Assembly (NCBI GenBank): GCA_910573745.1
Contig: CAJSYI010000004.1
Location: forward strand, 1-64,000
Reading direction: 5' to 3'
DNA from: Muribaculaceae bacterium
GTDB lineage: Bacteria > Bacteroidota > Bacteroidia > Bacteroidales > Muribaculaceae
DNA: 64,000 nucleotides
A model generated the notes under the pieces. That model worked only from the letters and a program-made list of their open reading frames with translations, was not told the origin of the DNA and searched no databases. Positions 33,089 through 41,938 of the stretch are shown here, one piece after another. A program made the position numbers and the translations under genes. Every line of letters begins with the position of its first letter. Positions within the stretch are counted from its first letter, which is position 1.

Positions 33089-34378
33089 ATGAAAGAATCA
33101 ACGAAACACAATCTCACGATGGCCTTGACGTGGCTCTGCCGACTCCTCGTCGGCGGCACTTTCCTCTTTTCCGGATTCGTGAAAGCCATTGATCCGTGGG
33201 GAACCATCTACAAACTCAACGATTACCTTGCGGCTTTAGGAATAGGCCTTTGGGACAACCTTGTGCTTGTCGGCGTAATCATACTTTGCGTATTCGAGTT
33301 TCTGACAGGCGCTTTCCTCGTTACAGGTTCTTTCCGCCGCGCCGCGCCCATTATGGCTGCGCTGATGATGCTTTTCATGACACCGCTGACACTTTGGATA
33401 GCATTGAAGAATCCGGTGGCTGACTGCGGTTGCTTCGGAGACGCCTACATCATATCAAACTGGGCTACCTTCTGGAAGAACATCGCCATAACCGCCGCCA
33501 CCATATGGCTGTTGCCGCACAACAAAAACGCTCGTTGGCTGATAACTCCGGCTCTGCAGTGGCTCGGATTCGTTGCGGATGCCGTTTTTGTAGGGGCTGT
33601 TGCACTTTTGGGTTATTTCTATCAACCGCTCATCGATTACAGACCATACAAAGCCGGCCAACCTCTTATAGAAACTACCGATGGCATTGAACATGAAACC
33701 GAATATTCGTTTGTCTATGAGAAAGACGGGGTAAACAAAGAATTCTCAATCGATGATGAGCTGCCTGACGAATCAGATGGTTGGGTATTCGTGGAACGCA
33801 AAGAGAAAAATCCCATACCGACAACCGACGATGCCGTTGCTGGCGGAAAAGGACTGTCAATATGGAACGGAGACGATAACATAACTTCTGAGGCCGTTGT
33901 CCGCAGCGGCGCACAGTTCATACTGTTCATTCCCGACATTTCCGATGTCTCAATAGCGTCTTCATATCAAATCAACTCACTGTCTACGAAATCGCAAAGC
34001 CAAGGCATCGGCTTTATTGCAGTGGTGGCCGGTTCATCTGAAGAAATAGAGCGGTGGAAAGATCTTTCACTTGCACGCTATCCAATATACACAGCTGAAG
34101 ACACCTCGATAAAGGAGGTGGTTAGAGGCAATCCTGCAATAGTGTACCTTGAAGACGGCTCAATAAAGTGGAAAAGCACTTTGCGTGCGCTTCAAATCGA
34201 TGACTTCCTTGATCCTGAGACGGAACAGGATCCAATGAAGTATGCATACGACAATGAAAGCATTTTGCGCAACATAATCCTTCTCTACATTGCCACAATA
34301 TCCGTAATCATACTTCTTTCATTCTCTCCGAAAATGAAAGACATGTTCAATCCGTGGCTAAAACCCAAGCGCAAATAA
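33089..34378 (+). CDS. BT_3928-type DoxX/MauE membrane protein
   Basis: The N-terminal 190 residues form a DoxX/MauE-like domain of five or so membrane helices (LCRLLVGGTFLFSGFVKAID, then VIILCVFEFLTGAFLVTGSF and others), with the pattern VADCGCFGD between helices. The C-terminal domain (about 265-390) looks like a thioredoxin fold (FILFIPDISDVSIASS, GIGFIAVVAGSSEEIERW, NPAIVYLEDGSIKWKS) but has no CxxC, so it is probably not redox-active by itself. The last 30 residues hold a further membrane helix. MauE-like proteins take part in disulfide chemistry. Role here unknown. It follows DUF1599 after 26 bases. Confidence 0.75.
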   Translation: MKESTKHNLTMALTWLCRLLVGGTFLFSGFVKAIDPWGTIYKLNDYLAALGIGLWDNLVLVGVIILCVFEFLTGAFLVTGSFRRAAPIMAALMMLFMTPLTLWIALKNPVADCGCFGDAYIISNWATFWKNIAITAATIWLLPHNKNARWLITPALQWLGFVADAVFVGAVALLGYFYQPLIDYRPYKAGQPLIETTDGIEHETEYSFVYEKDGVNKEFSIDDELPDESDGWVFVERKEKNPIPTTDDAVAGGKGLSIWNGDDNITSEAVVRSGAQFILFIPDISDVSIASSYQINSLSTKSQSQGIGFIAVVAGSSEEIERWKDLSLARYPIYTAEDTSIKEVVRGNPAIVYLEDGSIKWKSTLRALQIDDFLDPETEQDPMKYAYDNESILRNIILLYIATISVIILLSFSPKMKDMFNPWLKPKRK

Positions 34379-34408
34379 CAGCATTGCTCCAGAACGGCTT
34401 AATGAACT

Positions 34409-35566
34409 TCAGGGCATAAGCTCCACTATTATATCGTCGGAAACGAAGAAGCCTCTCTCCGTTAGGGCGATATTCTGTTTGTTGACGGACAAAACATCCC
34501 CGTTCAGTCTTGACAGTCCAGACGCTTTCAGAAAAAGACGATCCGCCTCCTTTTCTCCAAACCTGTTCCTGTAGTCATCCAAGCATATTCCTTCCGCAAT
34601 GCGCAGACGCGTAAGCAGATATTCCTCAACAAGCTCTTCATCTGAAAGACACTCTTCCTCATAAAAAGGCTCCTTGCCGGAGTATGCACCGGAATGTCCA
34701 AAACGATGCAGATAAGCTTTAAGGTCTGACGGATTTGTGCGTCTTGTCCTCTTTCCGTCATAGCTTGAAGCCCCCGGCCCCAGACCTAAATAAGGCAGAC
34801 CCTTCCAATACGATGAATTGTGCAAAGACCGGAAACCCGGACGAGCGAAATTAGAAATCTCATAATGCTCATACCCGGCACTGCACATAGCCTCTGCCAA
34901 ATACTGGAACATCCTAGACGAGACATCCTCGCCTGCATCCATTATTTCCCCTGCCTCCAGCATAGCCGAGAAACGGCTTCTTTCCTCAAACATAAGGCTA
35001 TAGGCCGACACATGTTCCGGACTGAGTCGTATCACTTCATCCACGGTCGCTTTCCATGACTCGAACGTCTGGCCGGGAAGCCCGAAAATAACATCCAGGG
35101 AAACATTCCCGAATCTGTTTCGGAGAACATCATAAGACCTACGGGCGGAAGCCGCGTTATGCCGACGCCCGATGATCTTAAGTTCTTTATCCGAAAATGA
35201 CTGAACGCCCATACTTACGCGATTCACACCTGAGGAAGCCCATATATCGGCTATTGTTTCATCTACATCATCCGGATTCGCCTCTACGGTAAACTCCCTT
35301 ATGGATTCCCTACCGGCTGCACATGCACGACTCTTCAATGAATCTGCCAAGCCAAAGAACACGTCCGGAGCAAGCAGCGACGGGGTGCCTCCTCCTATAT
35401 ATATGGTGTCAACCGGCAATGCCATCTCAGACAGTCGTCCGTCAAGTTCATTGACAATGGCACCGGCAAAATCGCCTATATACGATTCATGTCCCACAAG
35501 ACTGTAGAACGCGCAATATCCGCATTTGCTCTGGCAAAAAGGGATATGTAGATATAGTCCGCCCAT
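34409..35566 (-). CDS. hemW: Radical SAM heme chaperone HemW
   Basis: HemW resembles oxygen-independent coproporphyrinogen III oxidase but acts as a heme-delivery protein, and does not oxidise coproporphyrinogen. The radical SAM cysteines are CQSKCGYC (11, 15, 18), with IYIGGGTPSLL and the C-terminal HemN-type domain (LRIAEGICLDDY). It lacks the N-terminal extension of true HemN, and 385 aa is the HemW length. It faces the DoxX gene tail to tail, 30 bases apart. Confidence 0.9.
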   Translation of the reverse strand: MGGLYLHIPFCQSKCGYCAFYSLVGHESYIGDFAGAIVNELDGRLSEMALPVDTIYIGGGTPSLLAPDVFFGLADSLKSRACAAGRESIREFTVEANPDDVDETIADIWASSGVNRVSMGVQSFSDKELKIIGRRHNAASARRSYDVLRNRFGNVSLDVIFGLPGQTFESWKATVDEVIRLSPEHVSAYSLMFEERSRFSAMLEAGEIMDAGEDVSSRMFQYLAEAMCSAGYEHYEISNFARPGFRSLHNSSYWKGLPYLGLGPGASSYDGKRTRRTNPSDLKAYLHRFGHSGAYSGKEPFYEEECLSDEELVEEYLLTRLRIAEGICLDDYRNRFGEKEADRLFLKASGLSRLNGDVLSVNKQNIALTERGFFVSDDIIVELMP

Positions 35567-35801
35567 TGATACTTCTTAAAAACAATGTAAAATTAAGCAT
35601 TTTCAGCGTTTCAGGCGTTATAAGAGAAGTGCAATTAGAAAAATAATCTGAAATACCAAGAAATTTCTCAAAAAATTCGGGATTTCCGAGGCGGTTTCAA
35701 ATATTTTTCGTAAATTGCAACCGATTTCAAAGATTCACTCCTCAAACCACCTTTGAAACGCTCTAACCAACAGAAATTTCACTTACCAAAATCTTAGCGT
35801 A
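35567..35801 (+). other. Intergenic region and leader of the EF-G paralogue
   Basis: A weak -7 candidate TAAATTGC lies at 35711-35718 for the EF-G gene. Between it and the ATG is an 8-bp inverted repeat, TTTCAAAG (35725-35732) with CTTTGAAA (35751-35758). On the minus strand a near-consensus TAATTTTA (35588-35595) could serve hemW. No gene is seen. Confidence 0.35.
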
Positions 35802-37958
35802 ATGAAGATCTACGAGACCAAAGAAATCAAAAACATCGCCCTTCTGGGATCGAAGGGCTCCGGGAAAACCACACTCGCCGAGTCGATGCTCTTCGAGTGT
35901 GGAGTCATAAAACGTCGCGGAACAGTCGAAGGCGGCAACACCGTTTCCGACTATTTTCCGGTAGAGAAAGAATACGGATATTCTGTGTTCTCAACAGTCT
36001 TCAATGCAGAGTTCAACGGCAAGAAGCTTAACGTGATTGACTGTCCGGGAGCTGACGACTTCGTAGGAAATGCCTACACGGCTCTTGGTGTATGCGACAC
36101 CGGCGTAATCCTCATCAACGCGCAGAACGGCGTGGAAGTAGGAACCCAAAACATATTCCGCGTAACAGGGCAGCTGAAAAAGCCCATCATGTTTGCGCTA
36201 AACCAGATTGACGGCGAGAAAGCCGATTACGACAACGTCATTGAATCAATGCGTGAGACTTTCGGCCCAAAGGTAATACAGATTCAATATCCTCTGCAGT
36301 CGGGTCCGGGGTTCAACTCTATGGTTGACGTACTCCTGATGAAGAAATACGAATGGGGACCCGACGGAGGCACTCCGACAATCTCTGAGATTCCTGCGGA
36401 AGAGATGGAACGAGCCAAAGAGCTTCACAACACCCTCGTAGAGGCTGCGGCAGAGAATGACGAGACTCTGATGGACAAGTACTTCGAGCAAGGACATCTC
36501 ACTGAAGACGAGATGCGCGAAGGAATAAGGAAAGGACTCATAGACCGTTCAATCTTCCCGGTGTTCGTGGTGAGCGCAATCAAAGACATGGGCGTACGCC
36601 GAATGATGGAGTTCCTCGGCAACGTGTGCCCGTTCGTTGACGACATGCCTGCACCTGAAACGACAGCCGGCGTGGAAGTCAAGCCCGACAGCAACGGCCC
36701 CCTGTCAATCTTCTTCTTTAAGACATCCGTAGAGCCGCACATCGGCGAAATAAGCTATTTCAAGGTGATGAGCGGCACGCTCAAAACGGGAGTTGACCTC
36801 GACAACGCCACACGCGGCGGAAAGGAGCGTCTTGCCCAAATCTTCACTGTATGCGGCCAGCTGAGAAATCCGATTGAAGAACTGCGGGCAGGCGACATCG
36901 GAGGCGCGGTAAAACTCAAAGACGTTCGTACAGGCAACACGCTCGACGAGAAAGGCATCGACTGGCAATTCGACTTCATCAAATATCCTGATCCTAAGTT
37001 CACACGTGCCATACGTCCCGTAACCGAAAGCGATGCGGAAAAACTTTCCGGCATACTCACCCGTATGCATGAAGAAGACCCGACATGGATCGTCGAGCAA
37101 AGCAAGGAACTGAAACAGACCCTTGTCAAAGGTCAAGGTGAATTCCATCTCCGCACACTCAAGTGGCGCATAGAGAACAATGACAAGATGCCGATAGAAT
37201 TCTTCGAGCCGAAGATTCCTTACCGTGAGACCATCACCAAGGCTTCCCGTGCCGACTACCGCCACAAGAAACAATCCGGAGGTTCAGGCCAGTTTGGCGA
37301 AGTGCACCTGATCATCGAGCCTTATACAGAAGGAATGCCGGAGCCTGACAGCTACAAATTCGGCAATCAGGAGTTCAAGCTCAATGTCCGCGACAAACAG
37401 GAGATTCCTCTCGAATGGGGAGGCAAGCTCGTGGTCTACAACTGCATCGTAGGCGGAGCGATTGATGCTCGCTTCATCCCGGCAATCGTCAAAGGGCTAA
37501 TGGACCGTATGGAACAGGGGCCGCTTACCGGTTCTTACGCCCGCGACGTCAGAGTGATGATATACGACGGCAAGATGCACCCGGTCGATTCCAACGAAAT
37601 CTCATTCCGCCTTGCCGGACGCAACGCTTTCTCTGAGGCATTCCGCAACGCCAATCCGAAGATTCTTGAACCTGTATACGACGTGGAAGTACTGACGCCT
37701 GGCGACGTGATGGGCGACGTGATGAGCGACCTTCAGGGCCGACGCGCAATCATCATGGGCATGCAGTCGGAAAGCGGTATAGAGAAACTCAATGCACGCG
37801 TACCTCTGAAAGAGATGTCTTCCTATTCCACTTCCCTGTCCTCAATCACAGGCGGACGCAGCTCCTTCACTATGAAGTTCGCAAGCTACGAACTCGTACC
37901 TGGCGACGTACAGGAGAAACTTCTCAAAGAGTACGAAGCTTCCCAGCAGGAAGACTGA
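35802..37958 (+). CDS. Elongation factor G paralogue lacking the catalytic histidine (EF-G2 type)
   Basis: A full-length 718-aa EF-G with domains I-V. The P-loop GSKGSGKT (16-23) is intact. The DxxG motif reads DCPGADDF: Ala 84 stands where canonical EF-G has the histidine (DTPGHVDF) that drives GTP hydrolysis. The guanine-specificity motif is NQID (134-137) instead of NKxD, and the switch I RGIT pattern is replaced by YGYS. Domain IV is still present (SGGSGQFGE and the VVYNCIVGGAID region), so it should still bind ribosomes. An EF-G paralogue of Bacteroides thetaiotaomicron (EF-G2) has been reported to support translocation without GTP hydrolysis and to be needed for gut colonisation. I infer this is its counterpart. 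The housekeeping fusA is not in the window. Confidence 0.87.
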   Translation: MKIYETKEIKNIALLGSKGSGKTTLAESMLFECGVIKRRGTVEGGNTVSDYFPVEKEYGYSVFSTVFNAEFNGKKLNVIDCPGADDFVGNAYTALGVCDTGVILINAQNGVEVGTQNIFRVTGQLKKPIMFALNQIDGEKADYDNVIESMRETFGPKVIQIQYPLQSGPGFNSMVDVLLMKKYEWGPDGGTPTISEIPAEEMERAKELHNTLVEAAAENDETLMDKYFEQGHLTEDEMREGIRKGLIDRSIFPVFVVSAIKDMGVRRMMEFLGNVCPFVDDMPAPETTAGVEVKPDSNGPLSIFFFKTSVEPHIGEISYFKVMSGTLKTGVDLDNATRGGKERLAQIFTVCGQLRNPIEELRAGDIGGAVKLKDVRTGNTLDEKGIDWQFDFIKYPDPKFTRAIRPVTESDAEKLSGILTRMHEEDPTWIVEQSKELKQTLVKGQGEFHLRTLKWRIENNDKMPIEFFEPKIPYRETITKASRADYRHKKQSGGSGQFGEVHLIIEPYTEGMPEPDSYKFGNQEFKLNVRDKQEIPLEWGGKLVVYNCIVGGAIDARFIPAIVKGLMDRMEQGPLTGSYARDVRVMIYDGKMHPVDSNEISFRLAGRNAFSEAFRNANPKILEPVYDVEVLTPGDVMGDVMSDLQGRRAIIMGMQSESGIEKLNARVPLKEMSSYSTSLSSITGGRSSFTMKFASYELVPGDVQEKLLKEYEASQQED

Positions 37959-38011
37959 ATCCAATATTGCTTCCGGCAATACGGAAAGCACTGAATAACT
38001 GATAATCGTAT

Positions 38012-38048
38012 CAACGGATGTTACTGCAGACTGCAATAACATCCGTTG
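38012..38048. terminator. Hairpin between convergent EF-G paralogue and MBOAT genes
   Basis: Perfect 12-bp stem CAACGGATGTTA (38012-38023) with 38037-38048. It lies between tail-to-tail genes and has no clear T-tract on either side, so bidirectional termination is possible but not certain. Confidence 0.45.
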
Positions 38049-38093
38049 CTGTTATCCAATAGTCTGCAGAAACCCAACAGACCCTTATATGTT

Positions 38094-39587
38094 TCAGAAC
38101 TGGAAATATATGAACGGAACCACTTCTTCTGTCATAAACTCTATCACAAGCTGAACCACTGCCACGAAAACAAGAAATTTGACTATCCAAGGGGATTTCA
38201 CAAACACACGTCCGCAGGCATCCGTCCAGCTTTGAGGCACAAAATGCATCACGATAAGAGCAAGCATCATTATGCACCAAACCATACGGACTTCAAAGAA
38301 CTGCGGAAATTGGTTTATATCGAAACCAACGAATATATTCTTGATTATCAATACAGACGATTCAAAGTCGGCTGCACGGAAAAACACCCACAGCAGCGAA
38401 ACATAAACAAATGTAATTGCCCACGAGACAAAAGAAACCAGCCAATTGTCAGGAATCCTGTCAAGCCAAGGTTTGCAGGCTTTATGTATTGCCAGACCCA
38501 CCCCATGCATAGCTCCCCAGAAAACGAACTTCCAAGCCGCACCATGCCAAAGTCCGCCGATAAGCATAGTGAGGAAATTATTGACGTATGTCCTTACCGT
38601 ACCTTTGCGGTTACCTCCGAGAGGAATGTAGACATAATCACGCAGCCACGAAGACAAAGAAATATGCCATCTACGCCAAAACTCCGTCAGGTTGCGGCTC
38701 TGATACGGAGAATCGAAATTGAGACCAAGATGAAACCCCATAATCAATGCAAGACCGATGGCCATATCCGAATAACCTGAAAAGTCGCAATAAATCTGCA
38801 TCGTATATCCCAGCACTCCCATAAGCGTCTGCATACCCGTGTATAGCGACGGATCATTGAATATAAGGTCATTATACTGGGCGATGTAGTCGGCTATTAT
38901 AGCTTTCTTCACTATGCCGATGATTATGAGCCAAAGTCCGCCGTAGATGTTTTCCTTGGTAGCCCGGCGGTTCTCTTCAATCTGAGGCAAGAAATAATCG
39001 GCGCGGACTATCGGACCTGCCACAAGCGCCGGAAAGAAAGAGAGAAAGAAAAGATAATCAAGCCAACTTTCAGTCGGAGCTATACGCTTTTTGTAAACGT
39101 CAACCACATAACTTATTGACTGGAACGTATAGAACGAAATGCCAACCGGAAGAATCAGATCGAGCGGCTGGAAATTCCCCTGCACCATCTGGTTCCAATT
39201 CCATAAAAAGAAGTTGGCATACTTGAAATATCCAAGAATTGAAAGTGAAACCAACACTGAAAGCCACATCACTGCAAGTCTCGGCCCACGCCTCTCAAGT
39301 TTAGCAATGGCGTGCGACAAAAGCCAGTCTACAAGCGAAGTGCCTATGAGCATAAGGAAGAAAAGTCCGGAAGACTTATAGTAGAAGTAAAGGGAAAAAC
39401 CTACCACAAACACCACCATCTTCGTCTTGCTCTTCTTCAAAAGCGCATAGACCGGAAGAAAGAAGATGAAAAGCAGCCAGAAAAGTCCCGATGAGAAAAG
39501 CATAGGAGCCTCCGCATCATAGAGCAACATATCGGCTATATTACGAACGACAGTCAAAAGAGTCTCTGAAATTTCCGCAAGCATCAT
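38094..39587 (-). CDS. MBOAT family O-acyltransferase
   Basis: Polytopic membrane enzyme of the AlgI/DltB type that moves acyl (usually acetyl) groups across the membrane onto an extracytoplasmic acceptor. The 497 aa hold about 11 hydrophobic helices. Conserved residues are in QIYCDFSGYSDMAIGLA, FWRRWHISLSSWLRDYVY (His 308) and LIGGLWHGAAW (His 348), the catalytic histidine of MBOAT proteins. The end of the SGNH gene overlaps its start by 4 bases, so the two are coupled. The acceptor (exopolysaccharide, LPS or peptidoglycan) is unknown, and no glycosyltransferases are adjacent. Confidence 0.9.
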   Translation of the reverse strand: MMLAEISETLLTVVRNIADMLLYDAEAPMLFSSGLFWLLFIFFLPVYALLKKSKTKMVVFVVGFSLYFYYKSSGLFFLMLIGTSLVDWLLSHAIAKLERRGPRLAVMWLSVLVSLSILGYFKYANFFLWNWNQMVQGNFQPLDLILPVGISFYTFQSISYVVDVYKKRIAPTESWLDYLFFLSFFPALVAGPIVRADYFLPQIEENRRATKENIYGGLWLIIIGIVKKAIIADYIAQYNDLIFNDPSLYTGMQTLMGVLGYTMQIYCDFSGYSDMAIGLALIMGFHLGLNFDSPYQSRNLTEFWRRWHISLSSWLRDYVYIPLGGNRKGTVRTYVNNFLTMLIGGLWHGAAWKFVFWGAMHGVGLAIHKACKPWLDRIPDNWLVSFVSWAITFVYVSLLWVFFRAADFESSVLIIKNIFVGFDINQFPQFFEVRMVWCIMMLALIVMHFVPQSWTDACGRVFVKSPWIVKFLVFVAVVQLVIEFMTEEVVPFIYFQF

Positions 39588-40363
39588 TTGTTCAAGGCTT
39601 TAAGAAATGTTACATTGGCATTTGCCCTGCCTATGGAATCTGAGGGGGAATCAGCAAGAATAGGATGCGCCGATTTAGGCATCCAACGCATTATGCTGTC
39701 CACCCACAAAGCCGAAGCGGCACGAGTGGGATGTATATGGTCTTTCTTGCGGGCAAGCTCCATCCCATCAGTGCGGAAAAACGAACCTGACCGACAAGTA
39801 CGCTCCAGAAGGTCGTTGATTCCACTGTCTTTCTGCCAGTTGGGCGGTCCGATCCAAACATATGGAATGGTGTCTATCATCTCAAGCACCTTCTTAATGT
39901 AGGGAAGGCGCGATTCCGGATTCTTGAAATAAAGCTCATTGCTGCCCAATGATATGAATACATAATCAACGTCAAACACACGTATGAAATGCCGCAACGT
40001 GTCGCAATCAGCCCAGATTTTGGTGTTGCTCGAATCCCAGTTGACCGAATGCAACGTATGACCGTTCTGCTTCGCATACTGGGCAAGACGCAAAGCAAGG
40101 TTAAGCGTCATAGAATCGCCGAAAATCAGTATGGACTTGGGAACACTGTCTGTCTTGGCCTCTATGACCTTTCCTGCCAAAGAATCTGCACAAAAATCAG
40201 AATTCCGGCCTACTGAATCTTCTTTAGCAAGAAGATTCTCAGAAAACGGAGCCTTTTTTATAGTCCAACCGCCTACCGATATGTCATCTACAAACGAGAT
40301 GACAAGGAAAACGATCAAGGAAACGGCTACAATCAGCCACAGACCTGAATAATGCGATTTCAT
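39584..40363 (-). CDS. SGNH/GDSL-type hydrolase or acetyltransferase
   Basis: A 259-aa protein with an N-terminal membrane anchor (LWLIVAVSLIVFLVISFV) and a periplasmic SGNH domain: LIFGDSMTLNLALR (Ser 84), SLGSNELYF (Asn 142), and KKDHIHPTRAASALW (Asp 208, His 211). Beside an MBOAT, such proteins act as the extracytoplasmic acetyl transferase or esterase of O-acetylation systems (as PatB or AlgX). It overlaps the MBOAT gene by 4 bases. Confidence 0.85.
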   Translation of the reverse strand: MKSHYSGLWLIVAVSLIVFLVISFVDDISVGGWTIKKAPFSENLLAKEDSVGRNSDFCADSLAGKVIEAKTDSVPKSILIFGDSMTLNLALRLAQYAKQNGHTLHSVNWDSSNTKIWADCDTLRHFIRVFDVDYVFISLGSNELYFKNPESRLPYIKKVLEMIDTIPYVWIGPPNWQKDSGINDLLERTCRSGSFFRTDGMELARKKDHIHPTRAASALWVDSIMRWMPKSAHPILADSPSDSIGRANANVTFLKALNK

Positions 40364-40406
40364 CAGAATCAGTGATTCCCGGCAAAAACAGCCGGGCCGT
40401 TAAAAT

Positions 40407-40688
40407 TTATGCGAAACCTAAGGAAAAAAGTACGGCCTCGACTATAAGCGCAACAACTCCGAGAATACCGAATATCAATGCAAAGAAATCAAGCTTCTTC
40501 GATGCGAACACGTTGAATCTTGCAAGATAAACGGCCATAAGATGGCTGAACACCATCATAAATATGAAAAAGACGTCAGAAAAGCTCCACCAAACCGTGC
40601 GTATGGGAAATGAAAAGCCTATCACAAGTATTACCAAGACTAAAGCGGCCCACGCGAAAGCCTTAGATTTCAAGACATTGGTTGACAT
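40407..40688 (-). CDS. Small three-helix membrane protein
   Basis: A 93-aa protein with three hydrophobic segments (AWAALVLVILVIGFSFPI, FSDVFFIFMMVFSHLMAVYL, FFALIFGILGVVALIVEAVL). I do not recognise a family. It lies 43 bases upstream of the SGNH gene on the same strand, so it is probably the first gene of the O-acylation unit or a partner of it. Function unknown. Confidence 0.65.
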   Translation of the reverse strand: MSTNVLKSKAFAWAALVLVILVIGFSFPIRTVWWSFSDVFFIFMMVFSHLMAVYLARFNVFASKKLDFFALIFGILGVVALIVEAVLFSLGFA

Positions 40689-40734
40689 ATATATTTACTT
40701 GACTACAGTGTATTTATATTTTACAATCATTTTG

Positions 40735-41847
40735 TCATCTTACCAGCTTGATGCCGAAAGGACGGCCGCCGACACCGTTGGCCAAGATGAAATAAAATCC
40801 CTGCGGATGAGCGGATATGTCAATATGAGCCAAAGGCGTCTCCCTGTATTTGAATGTCTCTACCTGAGCACCGGAAAGATTGTAGACACGCACCAACGAC
40901 ACGTCTTCAGGGAAAAGTATCTCGAAATGGCCACCTCCGATGAAACGCACCTCAGGTTCCGTCACTATCCAAGAATCATCTCGGCGTTTCTGCTCCAAAC
41001 GTCTGCCCTCCTCCTGCTCTGCAATAAACGAATCATAAAAAGCGAACGGAATTTCTTCCGGTTCGTAGTAATCCGCAGACTTCGGATTTCCTACCATGGC
41101 AATTTGAGGCGAGGTGATGAACTCGGTGGCATTCAACCGGAAAAAGGAATTGTTCGTACCGTCGAGCGCAATGCGGAAATAATCCCCTTTATTGCCATAA
41201 ATCACAGTAGTCGGGAAATTCTTGTAGGCAGGAAAACCCAACGGGACATTGCCACGACTGCCAAGCTCTGACTTTATGACATCGCTCCACTGTGAAGGCG
41301 TGTATATGTCCGACATATAGTTGTCCGCATCATACGAACCTGCCAAAGCATAAATCTCCGTCTTCGCATTTTCCGCAGGCAAATCCTTGATGTTGATTCT
41401 CGGACTTTGACGAAGAACCGCCGCTATGTACTGTGGACGGTAACGCCAAGCCTTTACTGCTTCCTCGGGGACACGGTCGTCAAGTCTTATCTGCTCTATT
41501 TCCTGGGCATATCCCGAAAGAAGAGCCTTCATCTCAGTCCCTATTGCATCAGGATTGAAAGAATCGACAAGGTCATACCCAAGAACCGGATAAGCTTTGT
41601 CATCGGCAGAAATGACCACAAAGCCTCCCGAAGGATTGTTGAACACATAAAACGGCGTGAACAGACGGTCGAAAGCAAGCTTCTTTCCGTTATATACAAA
41701 CTTAGGCGTAGCCATCACACGCCCGAAAGCTTCATTGAAGAAATCGGACGCGAACCGCTGCGCATCTTTTCGGCTCACCGACTCGGCAAACGATAAAGAT
41801 GCAGCCGCCAAGGCTATGGCTAAAATCAGTAATCTTCGGAGATTCAT
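40735..41847 (-). CDS. Secreted Spi-domain protein with T9SS-like C-terminal domain
   Basis: A 370-aa protein started at the ATG at 41847, giving the signal peptide MNLRRLLILAIALAAASLSF. Longer frames upstream look non-coding. Residues about 23-125 resemble the Spi domain, the propeptide/inhibitor of C10 (streptopain) peptidases: SRKDAQRFASDFFNEA, PFYVFNNPSGGFVVISADD, YPVLGYDL. The C10 peptidase domain itself is absent. The last 60 residues (VRVYNLSGAQVETF, IDISAHPQGFYFILAN) have the pattern of a T9SS type A sorting domain. So it is probably secreted by T9SS and may inhibit or bind a C10 peptidase made elsewhere. Confidence 0.7.
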   Translation of the reverse strand: MNLRRLLILAIALAAASLSFAESVSRKDAQRFASDFFNEAFGRVMATPKFVYNGKKLAFDRLFTPFYVFNNPSGGFVVISADDKAYPVLGYDLVDSFNPDAIGTEMKALLSGYAQEIEQIRLDDRVPEEAVKAWRYRPQYIAAVLRQSPRINIKDLPAENAKTEIYALAGSYDADNYMSDIYTPSQWSDVIKSELGSRGNVPLGFPAYKNFPTTVIYGNKGDYFRIALDGTNNSFFRLNATEFITSPQIAMVGNPKSADYYEPEEIPFAFYDSFIAEQEEGRRLEQKRRDDSWIVTEPEVRFIGGGHFEILFPEDVSLVRVYNLSGAQVETFKYRETPLAHIDISAHPQGFYFILANGVGGRPFGIKLVR

Positions 41848-41867
41848 ACGTCTATTAAACGCATAAG

Positions 41868-41900
41868 CAAGGATAAAAGTATGAAGCGGACTCCAACAAA
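41868..41900 (-). promoter_or_regulatory. Probable promoter for the Spi-domain gene
   Basis: Minus strand TTTG (41897-41900), 21-base spacer, TATCCTTG (41868-41875, one mismatch to TAnnTTTG). The start point would be about 15-20 bases before the ATG. Confidence 0.5.
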
Positions 41901-41923
41901 TCCAATCATTGAAATCCGCTTCA
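41882..41923 (-). terminator. Hairpin after the MFS gene, overlapping the Spi promoter
   Basis: Perfect 9-bp stem 41882-41890 with 41915-41923. On the minus strand it is followed by TACTTTTATCC. The loop contains the -33 box for the Spi gene. It may terminate MFS transcripts. Confidence 0.45.
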
Positions 41924-41938
41924 CATATGGCTATTGCA

